From: Staphylococcus rostri
Lineage (GTDB): Bacteria; Bacillota; Bacilli; Staphylococcales; Staphylococcaceae
DNA: 38,683 nt
Assembly: GCF_002902145.1 (NCBI RefSeq)
Contig: NZ_PPRF01000021.1
Location: forward strand, 1-38,683
Direction of reading: 5' to 3'
A program made the translations under genes and the position numbers. The notes under the pieces were generated by a model. The model was not told where the DNA came from. It ran no database searches and worked only from the letters and a program-made list of their open reading frames with translations. Shown piece by piece: positions 25,563 to 34,608 of the stretch; position 1 is the first letter of the stretch; each line of letters begins with the position of its first letter.

Positions 25563-26354
25563 ATGGAAGACGTTCTTATTTATAGTGGAGACACGCACAC
25601 GCTCAAAGGGTCACTTTATACAGCAACAAACACATGTGATCGCGTACTTATTTATTTTCATGGGGGTGGGCTAATATTTGGTCAAAGAGATGACTTACCG
25701 CAAGCCTATATCGACGTCATCACGCAATACTATCATTTGCTTACCGTGGACTACCGTTTACTACCCGAAGCAGACTTTCAAGATATACTAGCGGATTTAC
25801 AACATATTCATCATTACGTTCACACACAATTTGATAATGTATATTGTATGGGACGCTCAGCTGGCGGCTTTTTAAGTCTGATTTATGCGAGTCAATATGA
25901 CGTACAAGGGCTTATTGACTTTTATGGCTTTTATCATGTGCGACATCCAGATTTTAAATCGATACCTAAAAACCATCTGAACGTGGCAAATATGCTAACT
26001 GATGAGATTAAGACACAGTTTACACTGCCGGACGTCTCAACAAGCTTATCACCACAGCCAAGATATCTTTTATATCTCTACTACAGACACCATGGATTGT
26101 GGCCATCACTGATCGATTATGAAATTGATACAGCAATACTCACACAGTTACCTAAAACATTTATTGCACATGCCCGCTACGATCCAGATGTTACAATTGC
26201 ATATAGTAAAAACTTGTGCAACTTGAATAAACGCGCAACATTGGTGGAAATCGACAGTGATCATCATCAGTTCGATGAAACCGTAACACCCGATATGATT
26301 CAGCTCTATCATCAAGCATGTCAGTTTATTAAAAACGAGGAGGCGTTATTATGA
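25563..26354 (+). CDS. Alpha/beta hydrolase, esterase/lipase-like
   Basis: Serine hydrolase of 263 aa. HGGG at residues 33-36 is the oxyanion-hole motif of the hormone-sensitive-lipase type. GRSAGG puts the nucleophile at Ser99, an Asp in YDPDV (207 or 209) and His234/235 complete a triad. GAAAGAGGTG precedes the ATG. Its stop overlaps the start of an AllC-like amidase (ATGA), so the two proteins are made together. Substrate unknown; an ester or amide of a ureido compound is a guess from context. Confidence 0.75.
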   Translation: MEDVLIYSGDTHTLKGSLYTATNTCDRVLIYFHGGGLIFGQRDDLPQAYIDVITQYYHLLTVDYRLLPEADFQDILADLQHIHHYVHTQFDNVYCMGRSAGGFLSLIYASQYDVQGLIDFYGFYHVRHPDFKSIPKNHLNVANMLTDEIKTQFTLPDVSTSLSPQPRYLLYLYYRHHGLWPSLIDYEIDTAILTQLPKTFIAHARYDPDVTIAYSKNLCNLNKRATLVEIDSDHHQFDETVTPDMIQLYHQACQFIKNEEALL

Positions 26355-27592
26355 ACAAACATCGCATATTATCAACATTAAACAGCTTCAATAATTTAGG
26401 AATTAGCACGAAGTTAGACGGTATCAATCGTCTCGCATTTACACACAATGAAAGACTCGCCGCACTGAAGTTTTCCATGTACTGCCAAGAGTTAGGCATG
26501 TCCGTCTATTTCGATAAAGTAGGAAACGTCATTGCCAGACGAGATGGTAAGTACAATGACCTCCCACCTGTTGTGATTGGCTCACATATTGACACGGTTC
26601 CTGAAGGCGGACAATATGACGGATTATTAGGGGTTGTTGGCGCATTGGAAGTTGTAAGACATCTCAACGATATTAACTTTGTGACTGACCATCCAATTGA
26701 AATCATTGCCTTTAGCTGTGAAGAATCCGCACGCTTTAACGTTGCGACGATTGGTAGTAAATATTTGTGTGGAATGTTGAATGAAGAAGATATGAAGACG
26801 ATTCAAGACAAAGACGGTCAGACATTATTAGACGTCGTGCAATCCATGACCTCTACTGAACCGCCAAGAAAGGCACCCTATCATGACCAAATGAAAGCTT
26901 TTCTAGAATTGCACATTGAACAAGGCCCTATTTTAGAAAACAAAAATAAAGAAATTGGTATTGTGACACATATCGCCGCACCAGAACGTTTCAAAGTGAA
27001 GTTACAAGGCGTAACGAGTCACTCCGGCTCAACACCGATGCCAATGCGTAAAGACGCCATGACATGTGCTGCAGAGATTATCCTACAAGTTGAACGCATC
27101 GCAAATAATTATCACAGTGATGGCATTGTCGCAACGGTTGGTGGCGTAAATGTAACACCTAATACCATGAACGCTGTGCCTGGTGATGTGCAACTATTAA
27201 TCGATGTACGTGGCATTGACCAAGACATTCGAACAACAGTTGTAGGAGAAATTATGACGCAAATCAATAAGATTACAAGTGAACGAGACATCGTTGTGAA
27301 TATCGATTCTCTTGGACAAGATACACCCGTTGTTTTATCAGAAAAGATTGCTGATATCATTGAAGATAAAGCAAAACTTCAAAAACGCACTTACCATCGA
27401 ATGTTTAGCGGTGCTGGCCATGATGCAATGAACATGGCACAACTTTGTCCAACAAGTATGATTTTCATACCATGTAAAGACGGCATTAGCCACTCGCCAA
27501 AAGAATCTGTCACAACACAACAAATTGAAAACGGCATCAGTATTCTAATTGATACAGCAATCGAACTAGCGTCTTCAAGCATAAAATTATAA
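26351..27592 (+). CDS. AllC-like M20 amidase (N-carbamoyl amidohydrolase family)
   Basis: Metal-dependent hydrolase of 413 aa, paralogous to allC. It keeps His79 (GSHIDT), Asp90 (GGQYDG), Glu124/125 (FSCEESARF), His188 (LHIEQG), SHSGSTPMPMRKDA and GISHSPKE. The family includes allantoate amidohydrolase, N-carbamoyl-L-amino-acid hydrolase and ureidoglycolate amidohydrolase. Small differences (for example SARF versus GSRF) suggest a different substrate from AllC. It is translationally coupled to the alpha/beta hydrolase and ends at a shared terminator. A ureidoglycolate- or carbamoyl-amino-acid-hydrolysing role is inference. Confidence 0.8.
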   Translation: MNKHRILSTLNSFNNLGISTKLDGINRLAFTHNERLAALKFSMYCQELGMSVYFDKVGNVIARRDGKYNDLPPVVIGSHIDTVPEGGQYDGLLGVVGALEVVRHLNDINFVTDHPIEIIAFSCEESARFNVATIGSKYLCGMLNEEDMKTIQDKDGQTLLDVVQSMTSTEPPRKAPYHDQMKAFLELHIEQGPILENKNKEIGIVTHIAAPERFKVKLQGVTSHSGSTPMPMRKDAMTCAAEIILQVERIANNYHSDGIVATVGGVNVTPNTMNAVPGDVQLLIDVRGIDQDIRTTVVGEIMTQINKITSERDIVVNIDSLGQDTPVVLSEKIADIIEDKAKLQKRTYHRMFSGAGHDAMNMAQLCPTSMIFIPCKDGISHSPKESVTTQQIENGISILIDTAIELASSSIKL

Positions 27593-27629
27593 AAGCCCAG
27601 CTGGCATATATTTGCCAGCTGAGCTTTTT
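27591..27629. terminator. Bidirectional terminator
   Basis: CAGCTGGCA (27598-27606) pairs perfectly with TGCCAGCTG (27613-27621); AAAAGC and GCTTTTT extend the stem outward. It ends the amidase gene and allB. Confidence 0.85.
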
Positions 27630-27640
27630 ACGTTATTCAA

Positions 27641-29008
27641 TTATTTTTTAATAAATTCACCGATGAACTCTGGTTTTAAACCTTCTGCTTGTTCATATGT
27701 TGTTTGACCACGTAAGATTGTTCTCACAACTTGCGCACCAATTTCTCTGCCTACATATGGGCTAATTTGGTGTCTATATGCCAAGTCTTCCGCTTTTAAT
27801 GTATAAGGTGCGTCACGTTTGATGAATACAAAGTCCGCATCTTTACCTTCTTTAATACTACCTTTTTCTTTAAGGTCAAAGCGCTCAGCAGGATTCTTCG
27901 CAATGATTTCTGCAAATCGTGTTAAAGACATATTTCGTTTTTGAACACCTTCATCAAATAATACGTCAACGTTATTTTGTACGCCGGCAATACCGCCCCA
28001 CGCTTCAAAAGCATTGTCTTTATCTTTTAACTCAGGGTTACATGGAGAGTGGTCACTAGTTACAAAGTTAATGTCACCATTCAAGACACGTTGCCACATA
28101 CCTTCTAAACGTGCTTTTTCACGAATCGGTGGTGAACATTTTACAACTGGACCGATATCATCTAACTCTTCTTTGTAGAAGTAGAGATAATGTGTACATG
28201 TTTCACACGTTACGTCTACGCCTTCTTTTTGCGCCTTAACAATCGCTTCAACACCTTCTTCACATGCAACGTGAACGATGTGAATGCGACAGCCTGTTTC
28301 TTTTGCGAATAAAATTAATTTTTGAATTGGCTCAACTTCAGTGAAGGCAGGGCGACTATCAACATAAGCAGCCATTGTTGTTTCACCATTTTTATAAGCA
28401 ATTTCACCTAATTTATCAGTAATTGCCGCATTTTCTGCATGAATTGATAAGATTTTGCCTGTCTTCGCAATTTGTTTCATACCTTCATACAGTGAATAAT
28501 CATCGACATTCATGAAGTCACCATCAATCGAACGGTCACCACATGTCGCAACAAAACATTTATAAGCTACAACACCGTCTTCATCTAACTCTTGAATACC
28601 GCCATCCAGATTGTAAGGGACCAGACCACCATAACTTGCCACATCAACTGCTAACTTCCCTTTCCCCGCTTCATATTTCACTTGAATAGATTCATGATCC
28701 GTTGTCGCAGGAACTTGGTTAAGTGGCATTTCGATAATCGTTGTTACCCCACCTTTTGCAGAACCACGCGTACCTGTTTCATAACCTTCCCAGTCATCAC
28801 GATAACCACCACCTGGCTCCGTAATATGCACGTGCGCATCAATCATACCAGGCGATACGATAAGACCTTTCGCATCAATGACTTCAGACGCTTCACCCAA
28901 GTCTGTTCCAATCTCCGCAATCTTACCGTCTTTAATACCAACCTCAACTTCTTTTGCTTCATCTTCTAAAATCACAAGTCCGTTTTTAATTAAAGTATCA
29001 AATTTCAT
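27641..29008 (-). CDS. allB: Allantoinase
   Basis: Dihydroorotase-like amidohydrolase of 455 aa that opens allantoin to allantoate. Binuclear metal ligands are visible: His59 and His61 (DAHVHITEPGG), Lys150 (AYKCF, the carbamylated lysine), His190 (IHAEN), His246 (HIVHV) and Asp319 (TSDHSP). The ATG overlaps the end of the permease gene by 11 bp, with GGACAGGTG as ribosome site, so the two are coupled. It catalyses the first step of the pathway encoded around it. Confidence 0.95.
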   Translation of the reverse strand: MKFDTLIKNGLVILEDEAKEVEVGIKDGKIAEIGTDLGEASEVIDAKGLIVSPGMIDAHVHITEPGGGYRDDWEGYETGTRGSAKGGVTTIIEMPLNQVPATTDHESIQVKYEAGKGKLAVDVASYGGLVPYNLDGGIQELDEDGVVAYKCFVATCGDRSIDGDFMNVDDYSLYEGMKQIAKTGKILSIHAENAAITDKLGEIAYKNGETTMAAYVDSRPAFTEVEPIQKLILFAKETGCRIHIVHVACEEGVEAIVKAQKEGVDVTCETCTHYLYFYKEELDDIGPVVKCSPPIREKARLEGMWQRVLNGDINFVTSDHSPCNPELKDKDNAFEAWGGIAGVQNNVDVLFDEGVQKRNMSLTRFAEIIAKNPAERFDLKEKGSIKEGKDADFVFIKRDAPYTLKAEDLAYRHQISPYVGREIGAQVVRTILRGQTTYEQAEGLKPEFIGEFIKK

Positions 29009-30458
29009 GTTGCTTCACCTGTCCTTTTCCGAATTTTTTTAATATTAGATAGAGAACTGCTGCTGTTATAAAGCCAATAAACCAAGACAAATCAGAAATT
29101 ACTTTCAACCCTGGAATAAAGCCTAAGAATGATACAATAACCCCTACAATCGTTGCGATATAAGCTTTCTTGTTCAAACGCTCCAAACCTGCAGGTGGAT
29201 TGTTGGTATCGAAATAAAGTCTATCCAAATCCACTTCTGTATGAATCACGCGATAGAAATGTGCAATCATGACACCCGCAACTGGACCGAGAATGGCACC
29301 GATTAAGTTCAGAAACATAAAGATACTTTCGCTGTTTTCCATCATTTTCCAAGGCATGATAATCACACTGATCACAGCGGCAATGATAACACCGCGTTTA
29401 TATGTGATGACTTTTGGTAGCAACGCACTTAACTGATACGCTGCAGGAATAATATTACTTGTCGCATTGGTAGAAATCGTTGTCATCAATAACACGCCAA
29501 TCGCAAATACAATGGCTACAAGGCTATCCCATTTACCGATAATATAAAGAATATTCCATTCTTGTTTACCGCTAAATATAGAAGCACCAATCAAGATACA
29601 GACACTTGAGATAGCAAATAAGATATGCGCAACAACTACACTACCAATCTGCCCTACCACTTGTGCTTTTGTAGACTTCGCACTCTGTGTAAAGTCCGCC
29701 ACACTTGCGCCAGGTGCAGCCCATACCGCAATCAATGAATTCATTACAACTAAAAAGCCTAAAATGACTGGATATGATGCGTGTGTGTTACTTGTTAAAT
29801 CGTAAGCGAGAATATTACTAAAGCCACCGCCTACCTTAACACCCCAAATTGCCATACCACCAAAGATGATATAGATCAACGGGTTTAATACTGCTGTGAA
29901 TTTATTTAAAATAGATCCGCCACCAAAACCGATAGCGAAGTTAATCAACCAAAAGATAAAGAATGCAATTGCGGCAGATGCTGTCAAACCTAAAAACTTA
30001 CCATCGCCACCAATATTTGAAAATCCTGGGAACAATTTATCTAATAGTACAATTAAAGCAAGCGCTCCAGCATACGTTTGTAAACCAAACCAAGCAATAC
30101 CTGCTACAACCCCACGTAAAATACCAGGTAATTTTGCCCCCATATCACCATAAGTTAACCTTAGATGCATGGCGAAAGGAATTCCGTATTTTGATCCAGC
30201 ATAGCCATTCGCCGCCAAAAGAATACCAATCGCAACCGAACTAATCACAAGTGCAATCATGATTTGCAATGGTGACAATCCCAGTAACAAGAACCCTCCT
30301 ACCGCTGTGTAATTGGGAATGTTGTGAACAGCTCCCATCCATAGCGTAAAATAGTTAAAGGTGCTAAAATTACGTTGCTCTGGTGTCTTTGGCATAATGT
30401 CTCTGTTATACCCACGTTGTTCATAGAACGAAGTCGGTCTGTTGTCAATACGATTCAT
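28998..30458 (-). CDS. pucI: Allantoin permease (NCS1 family)
   Basis: Nucleobase:cation symporter-1 membrane protein of 486 aa with about twelve helices. Recognisable are the N-terminal NFSTFNYFTLWMGAVHNIPN, the GIPFAMHLRLTYGDMGAKLPG loop, GIAWFGLQTY with the substrate-stacking Trp, and NATSNIIPAAYQLS. This fits PucI/AllP allantoin carriers. AAAGGAGG lies close to the ATG. It is cotranscribed with allB and divergent from pucR, with a cre site in between. Confidence 0.92.
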   Translation of the reverse strand: MNRIDNRPTSFYEQRGYNRDIMPKTPEQRNFSTFNYFTLWMGAVHNIPNYTAVGGFLLLGLSPLQIMIALVISSVAIGILLAANGYAGSKYGIPFAMHLRLTYGDMGAKLPGILRGVVAGIAWFGLQTYAGALALIVLLDKLFPGFSNIGGDGKFLGLTASAAIAFFIFWLINFAIGFGGGSILNKFTAVLNPLIYIIFGGMAIWGVKVGGGFSNILAYDLTSNTHASYPVILGFLVVMNSLIAVWAAPGASVADFTQSAKSTKAQVVGQIGSVVVAHILFAISSVCILIGASIFSGKQEWNILYIIGKWDSLVAIVFAIGVLLMTTISTNATSNIIPAAYQLSALLPKVITYKRGVIIAAVISVIIMPWKMMENSESIFMFLNLIGAILGPVAGVMIAHFYRVIHTEVDLDRLYFDTNNPPAGLERLNKKAYIATIVGVIVSFLGFIPGLKVISDLSWFIGFITAAVLYLILKKFGKGQVKQHEI

Positions 30459-30513
30459 TTCAAGCCTCCTTTAAAACATTTAGAAGGATCCTCTCTTTAT
30501 TAAAATGTACTAT

Positions 30514-30527
30514 TGTATCCGCTTACA
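30514..30527. promoter_or_regulatory. cre site between pucI and pucR
   Basis: TGTATCCGCTTACA fits TGWAANCGNTNWCA except one A-to-T. It lies in the promoter spacer on the pucI side and overlaps the TTACAT -35 candidate on the pucR side, so CcpA could silence both import and activation. Confidence 0.6.
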
Positions 30528-30560
30528 TTCTATGACAAAATAAACATATAAAATATTTTT
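30523..30560 (+). promoter_or_regulatory. Putative pucR promoter
   Basis: TTACAT (about 30523-30528) followed after 18 bp by TATAAA, about 45 bp before the start codon. Confidence 0.4.
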
Positions 30561-30598
30561 TTAGTCATTTTTGACAAAAATTGGGAGATGATGAGAAT

Positions 30599-32203
30599 AT
30601 GACAACTTTGAATGACATTTTAAACATCGAATTATTTTCAGGATTAAAGCTGATTAACGAGCAGGGAGACTTGAATAGATACGTAGAATTTGTAGATATT
30701 ACCGAAACACCGGACATTAAAGATTATATTGCCGAGCACACCTTACTACTTACAACAGCGATGGTCTATCAAGACAACCAACAAGGGCTGATTCAACTGA
30801 TTAACGACCTGCATAGCGTGAATGTCGCAGGTATTGGGATTAAATTATCTCGCTTTCTACACAAGATTGATCAAAAAGTCATCGATCATGCCAATAAGCT
30901 CAACTTCCCAATTATTGAAATTCCCTATTACTGGAAGCTCGGTGCGATTACACATGAAATTTCTTCTTATATTGCCGATGATGAAAACGACAAACTTAAC
31001 TTTGCGATTGATCTACAACAAAAAATAAACAAGATGATTATCAATGAATATACAATTGATAAGATTATCGAACAGTTATCAAAACTGATTAAGGCACCTA
31101 TTTTATTAATTAATCCTTTTTCAGGCATAGAAAGCCAAAGTTTATATTTCAAAAATAGACCTGGAGAAGCACGTCATTATCTGAAGAAATTCACGAACAA
31201 TTACAATAAAGAAACGAAAAAAGTCACATTCGATGAAAATGACTATGGCGTATTTGAAGTACCCGCCTATACGTATTTCCCGTACTACATTATGATTCTA
31301 GAAATCCAAAAACTCAGCTATCCATTTAGCTACTTAGCCATTGAACAAGCTGTCAACGTTCTTAGTTTCGCCATTTACAAAGAGAATCGTATACTGGCAC
31401 AACAACAAGAAGACACGAATCAATTTTTCGAATCACTCATGAAGACAAAGGATAGCTCACCGATTGATATGAGCCAAAACCCCGACTTCTTCAAAAACTA
31501 TCATCTGAGACAGTCTAATTATTATCAAATCATTATTTGTGGTGTAGATAGAGAAGATGGTATGGAGAATAGTGTTTATCTAAGTGAACGTTATCAAATG
31601 ACCTTTGCGTGGTTAAAAGAGATGCTAGAAAACATTGATGATAATATCAGTATTTATGGATTAAGAAACAACTACAAATTCATCATACTTATGCAGAAAA
31701 AACACGAGAACTATATTGAATACTGTAAGTTTCTACAGAAGGAATATAAGAAGTTCTTTAACAGCTCGCTATCATTCGGTATCGGCAATCAAGTGACAGA
31801 CTTCAAACAAATCACACTTTCATTTATTGAAGCGAACGAAGTCTATGACACGCATAATGAGAGCTATTTAAGAGAATTTATTGAAATTTATCGTTCTAAA
31901 AGTGTGGAGGAACTACTGCAACTCATTCCAGTTGATAAGTTGAGGCCTTTCGTAAATTACACACTCGGACCCCTTGCCTATCCACAAAAAACAAAAGATA
32001 AAGAATTGAAGAAAACATTGAAGGTCTATATGGAGAACCAATGTGATATTACCAAAACAGCATCTTTAATGTTTGTACATCGAAATACCGTCAAATATCG
32101 CATTAATAAATGTGAGGAAATGTTAAATATGGATATTAGCGATCCAGAAAATTCATTAGATATTCGACTTGCGATTTTCACATCCGAACATCTAACACTT
32201 TAA
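30599..32203 (+). CDS. pucR: PucR-family transcriptional regulator
   Basis: Regulator of purine/allantoin catabolism, 534 aa. The N-terminal PucR domain (about 1-125) begins MTTLNDILNIELFSGLKLIN and includes EHTLLLTTAMVY. The C-terminal helix-turn-helix (about 470-525) reads TLKVYMENQCDITKTASLM and continues FVHRNTVKYRINKCEEML, the HTH_30 signature. An in-frame TTG lies six codons upstream, but GGGAG precedes the ATG at 30599. Divergent placement from pucI suggests it activates the allantoin operons in response to a pathway intermediate, as in Bacillus. Confidence 0.9.
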   Translation: MTTLNDILNIELFSGLKLINEQGDLNRYVEFVDITETPDIKDYIAEHTLLLTTAMVYQDNQQGLIQLINDLHSVNVAGIGIKLSRFLHKIDQKVIDHANKLNFPIIEIPYYWKLGAITHEISSYIADDENDKLNFAIDLQQKINKMIINEYTIDKIIEQLSKLIKAPILLINPFSGIESQSLYFKNRPGEARHYLKKFTNNYNKETKKVTFDENDYGVFEVPAYTYFPYYIMILEIQKLSYPFSYLAIEQAVNVLSFAIYKENRILAQQQEDTNQFFESLMKTKDSSPIDMSQNPDFFKNYHLRQSNYYQIIICGVDREDGMENSVYLSERYQMTFAWLKEMLENIDDNISIYGLRNNYKFIILMQKKHENYIEYCKFLQKEYKKFFNSSLSFGIGNQVTDFKQITLSFIEANEVYDTHNESYLREFIEIYRSKSVEELLQLIPVDKLRPFVNYTLGPLAYPQKTKDKELKKTLKVYMENQCDITKTASLMFVHRNTVKYRINKCEEMLNMDISDPENSLDIRLAIFTSEHLTL

Positions 32204-32280
32204 TTTAGTCGAAGTGGACAGAACATAAAACAACTTTGTCTATTTGCACCAATGTTATTCATCATTAATTCCACTATTCT

Positions 32281-32307
32281 TTAGATAAACACTTATATCT
32301 AAGGAGG
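32281..32307 (+). promoter_or_regulatory. Hairpin abutting the ribosome site of the MFS gene
   Basis: TTAGATA (32281-32287) pairs with TATCTAA (32296-32302), directly followed by GGAGG. It could modulate translation or be an operator half-pair. AT-rich sequence makes chance pairing possible. Confidence 0.35.
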
Positions 32308-32315
32308 ATACATCG

Positions 32316-33554
32316 ATGAATAACATTAAGTACGATGAAAATTATTATAAAAAGATTATTTTCGCCCTCGTCCTAGGTTGGGTTGCAATATGGATTTATA
32401 GAACTATCTTAACGCCAATCTATCCACAAATTCAGGATTCCCTTGGCAACATTAGCGACTCACAAATGGGCTTAGTCGCTTCGATTTACTTCTTTGCATA
32501 TACCGGCATGCAAATTCCGTCAGGGGCATTAGTAGATAAATTCGGTCAGAAAAAAGTACTGATTCCAGCCTTTCTTGGGTTTGCAGCCGCAGCATTGATT
32601 ATCGGCACAAGCAGCACCATCACACAAGTCTACTTAGGTGCACTCGTAGCCGGGATTTCAACAGGGTCATACTATGGTGCTGCATACTCATTGTCAGCGA
32701 AGCATATGCCGAAAGAAAAGAAATCATTCTCTAACGCAATCATCAACAGCGGTTCTGCATTAGGGATGGTTATCGGGCTCGTCGGTTCATCCGTACTCGT
32801 AGCCGGCTTAAACATTCAATGGAACTACATGTTATACATGACAGCACTTATTATCTTAGCCGTAACATTCATCTTCATGCTATTTATTAAAGGTGACAAA
32901 TACGACAAACAAATCGCAGTTAAGCAAGAAGAAAAAGTCGTTACAACAAGTACAACAGCGAACGACGTATCACTCTTTGCTCCAAAACAACTCGCAACCT
33001 ACTTCGTCTACTTTGCGACATGTTATGGCTACTACATGATCGTGACATGGTTACCATCATTCTTAGTATCAGAAAAAGGATTCGCCCAATCATCTGTTGG
33101 TTACGTTGCCGCACTCGTTGCTGTAACAGCCATTCCGGGCGCACTCTTCTTCTCAAAATACATTGATAAACATAGCGATCAACGCTTAAAACTGATTTTA
33201 TTCCTGTTACTCGCAGCAGCCATCACAATCAGCTTAACCGTATTCGCACCAAACCCGGCCGTACTCTATATCGCACTCGTCCTTTACGGCTTATTAGGTA
33301 AACTTGCCATCGACCCAGTCTTGATCACATTCGTCTCAGACTCTGTGTCACAAGACCGCGTCGCAAAAGCACTCGGTACCTTCAACTTCTTCGGTATGGC
33401 ATCATCAGTTGTTGCACCATGGTTAACAGGATACATCAGCGATATGACCGGCTCAAAAGTATTAGCATTCTATATCGCAGCGATTTTATTATTACTTGCA
33501 ACAATTATTTTCTACCTTGTTGTATACGTACGTGAAAGAAAAGCCGTGGCGTAA
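32316..33554 (+). CDS. MFS transporter linked to the allantoin cluster
   Basis: Twelve-helix major facilitator of 412 aa. Helix 1 begins ALVLGWVAIWIYRTILTP, and loop 2-3 carries the MFS motif DKFGQKKVL. GSYYGAAYSLSAKHMPKEKK follows helix 4, as in organic-anion or sugar-acid carriers. AAGGAGG lies 8 nt before the ATG. It follows pucR by 112 bp and is the last gene before a strong terminator. Substrate is unknown; uptake of a ureido acid or export of oxamate, the end product of the pathway here, would fit. Confidence 0.8.
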   Translation: MNNIKYDENYYKKIIFALVLGWVAIWIYRTILTPIYPQIQDSLGNISDSQMGLVASIYFFAYTGMQIPSGALVDKFGQKKVLIPAFLGFAAAALIIGTSSTITQVYLGALVAGISTGSYYGAAYSLSAKHMPKEKKSFSNAIINSGSALGMVIGLVGSSVLVAGLNIQWNYMLYMTALIILAVTFIFMLFIKGDKYDKQIAVKQEEKVVTTSTTANDVSLFAPKQLATYFVYFATCYGYYMIVTWLPSFLVSEKGFAQSSVGYVAALVAVTAIPGALFFSKYIDKHSDQRLKLILFLLLAAAITISLTVFAPNPAVLYIALVLYGLLGKLAIDPVLITFVSDSVSQDRVAKALGTFNFFGMASSVVAPWLTGYISDMTGSKVLAFYIAAILLLLATIIFYLVVYVRERKAVA

Positions 33555-33590
33555 GTATTATAGACATACTCTCCTATAAATGAAATGAAC

Positions 33591-33630
33591 CCGAGCCAAA
33601 CACGTGGTGTTGTGTTAGCTCGGTTTTTTT
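33591..33630 (+). terminator. Terminator after the MFS gene
   Basis: CCGAGCCAAACAC pairs with GTGTTAGCTCGG (33612-33623), one bulge, followed by seven T. It marks the end of the allantoin island. Confidence 0.8.
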
Positions 33631-33678
33631 GTGGGGGTTATAGAGTATAAGTTTGATTTATATTGATGCCTACGTTTA

Positions 33679-34539
33679 TTAACAAAGTTTACCATCTTTT
33701 ATATAGATGATATTTTCTTGCTCATTACCCTCCTTATCATAGGTAGTTTTTTCAACTTCTAAAGTACTGTTTTCATAGCCTAATACATAATAGTTCACAA
33801 TCTCATCTTTAGGGGTTAAAACTTTATCAATGTAAAACAAAGGTCTTTTTCTATATAAAGTTACACCACTAATATACAAGCCCTTAACTGCTATGCTACC
33901 ATAAGGAATACTTTTATCGTATGCATGACCTTCTTTAACCTTATGAATACAAGGTCTATTACAGTCAGCTTTAATAATATTATCATCAATTGCCATAATT
34001 TCATCGACAATTGTGTCAATGTCTGGCATTTCTTCGATGATAACATAGTCGTTTTCCATAGCTTGTTGGCAAGCTAATTCCACAGCTAATGCCACAATAT
34101 TCCCTTTATCTTGACAAGTATATTCAAACTCTACATATTCCATGTAGTCGTCAATAATAAAGTCATGTTGTTCATCGTCCGGCAAGCTAAAGAAGTACTG
34201 AGGGTCTGCATCTATAGCCTCATCTTGGGCTTTATCGAACATTAATGAATAATAGTCTTCTTTATCCATTAAGTTCAATTCTGTAGTTTCTTTTAGAGCT
34301 TTTAGTGCCTCAAGACTTTCCATTTCTTCAATGTTGTAGCCTAACTCTTCTAGAAATTCTACTACAATATCGTTGATGATATGGTAGTTTTTATTAAAGA
34401 ATTCTTCTCGTTCTTTGTAAGAGACTAGTCCAGTAGGTGAAACACCATCTATACCATACTCAGCAATTTCTTTAATTGTTGAGTTTTCATTACCCAACTC
34501 TTTAACTATATCAACTAACACCTCATAATTGTTTGGCAT
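33679..34539 (-). CDS. Acidic protein of unknown function, 286 aa
   Basis: Not recognised. The protein is strongly acidic, with no signal peptide or membrane helix. Residues 1-90 look alpha-helical (VDIVKELGNENSTIKEIAE, ending EFLEELGYNIEEMESLEALK). The middle holds DPQYFFSLPDDEQHDFIIDD. From about residue 200 the sequence turns beta-rich, with a Cys pair in DCNRPCIHKVKEGHAYD. The look resembles proteins from phages and plasmids. Base composition is more AT-rich than the allantoin genes, which suggests acquisition. The start follows GGGGG about 10 nt upstream. No operon partner. Confidence 0.6.
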   Translation of the reverse strand: MPNNYEVLVDIVKELGNENSTIKEIAEYGIDGVSPTGLVSYKEREEFFNKNYHIINDIVVEFLEELGYNIEEMESLEALKALKETTELNLMDKEDYYSLMFDKAQDEAIDADPQYFFSLPDDEQHDFIIDDYMEYVEFEYTCQDKGNIVALAVELACQQAMENDYVIIEEMPDIDTIVDEIMAIDDNIIKADCNRPCIHKVKEGHAYDKSIPYGSIAVKGLYISGVTLYRKRPLFYIDKVLTPKDEIVNYYVLGYENSTLEVEKTTYDKEGNEQENIIYIKDGKLC

Positions 34540-34608
34540 AATATTGAACCCCCTAATGTGAATCTATGTTTAAAAATCAATTTATCTACCTAAATAAGCT
34601 TAGCAAAT

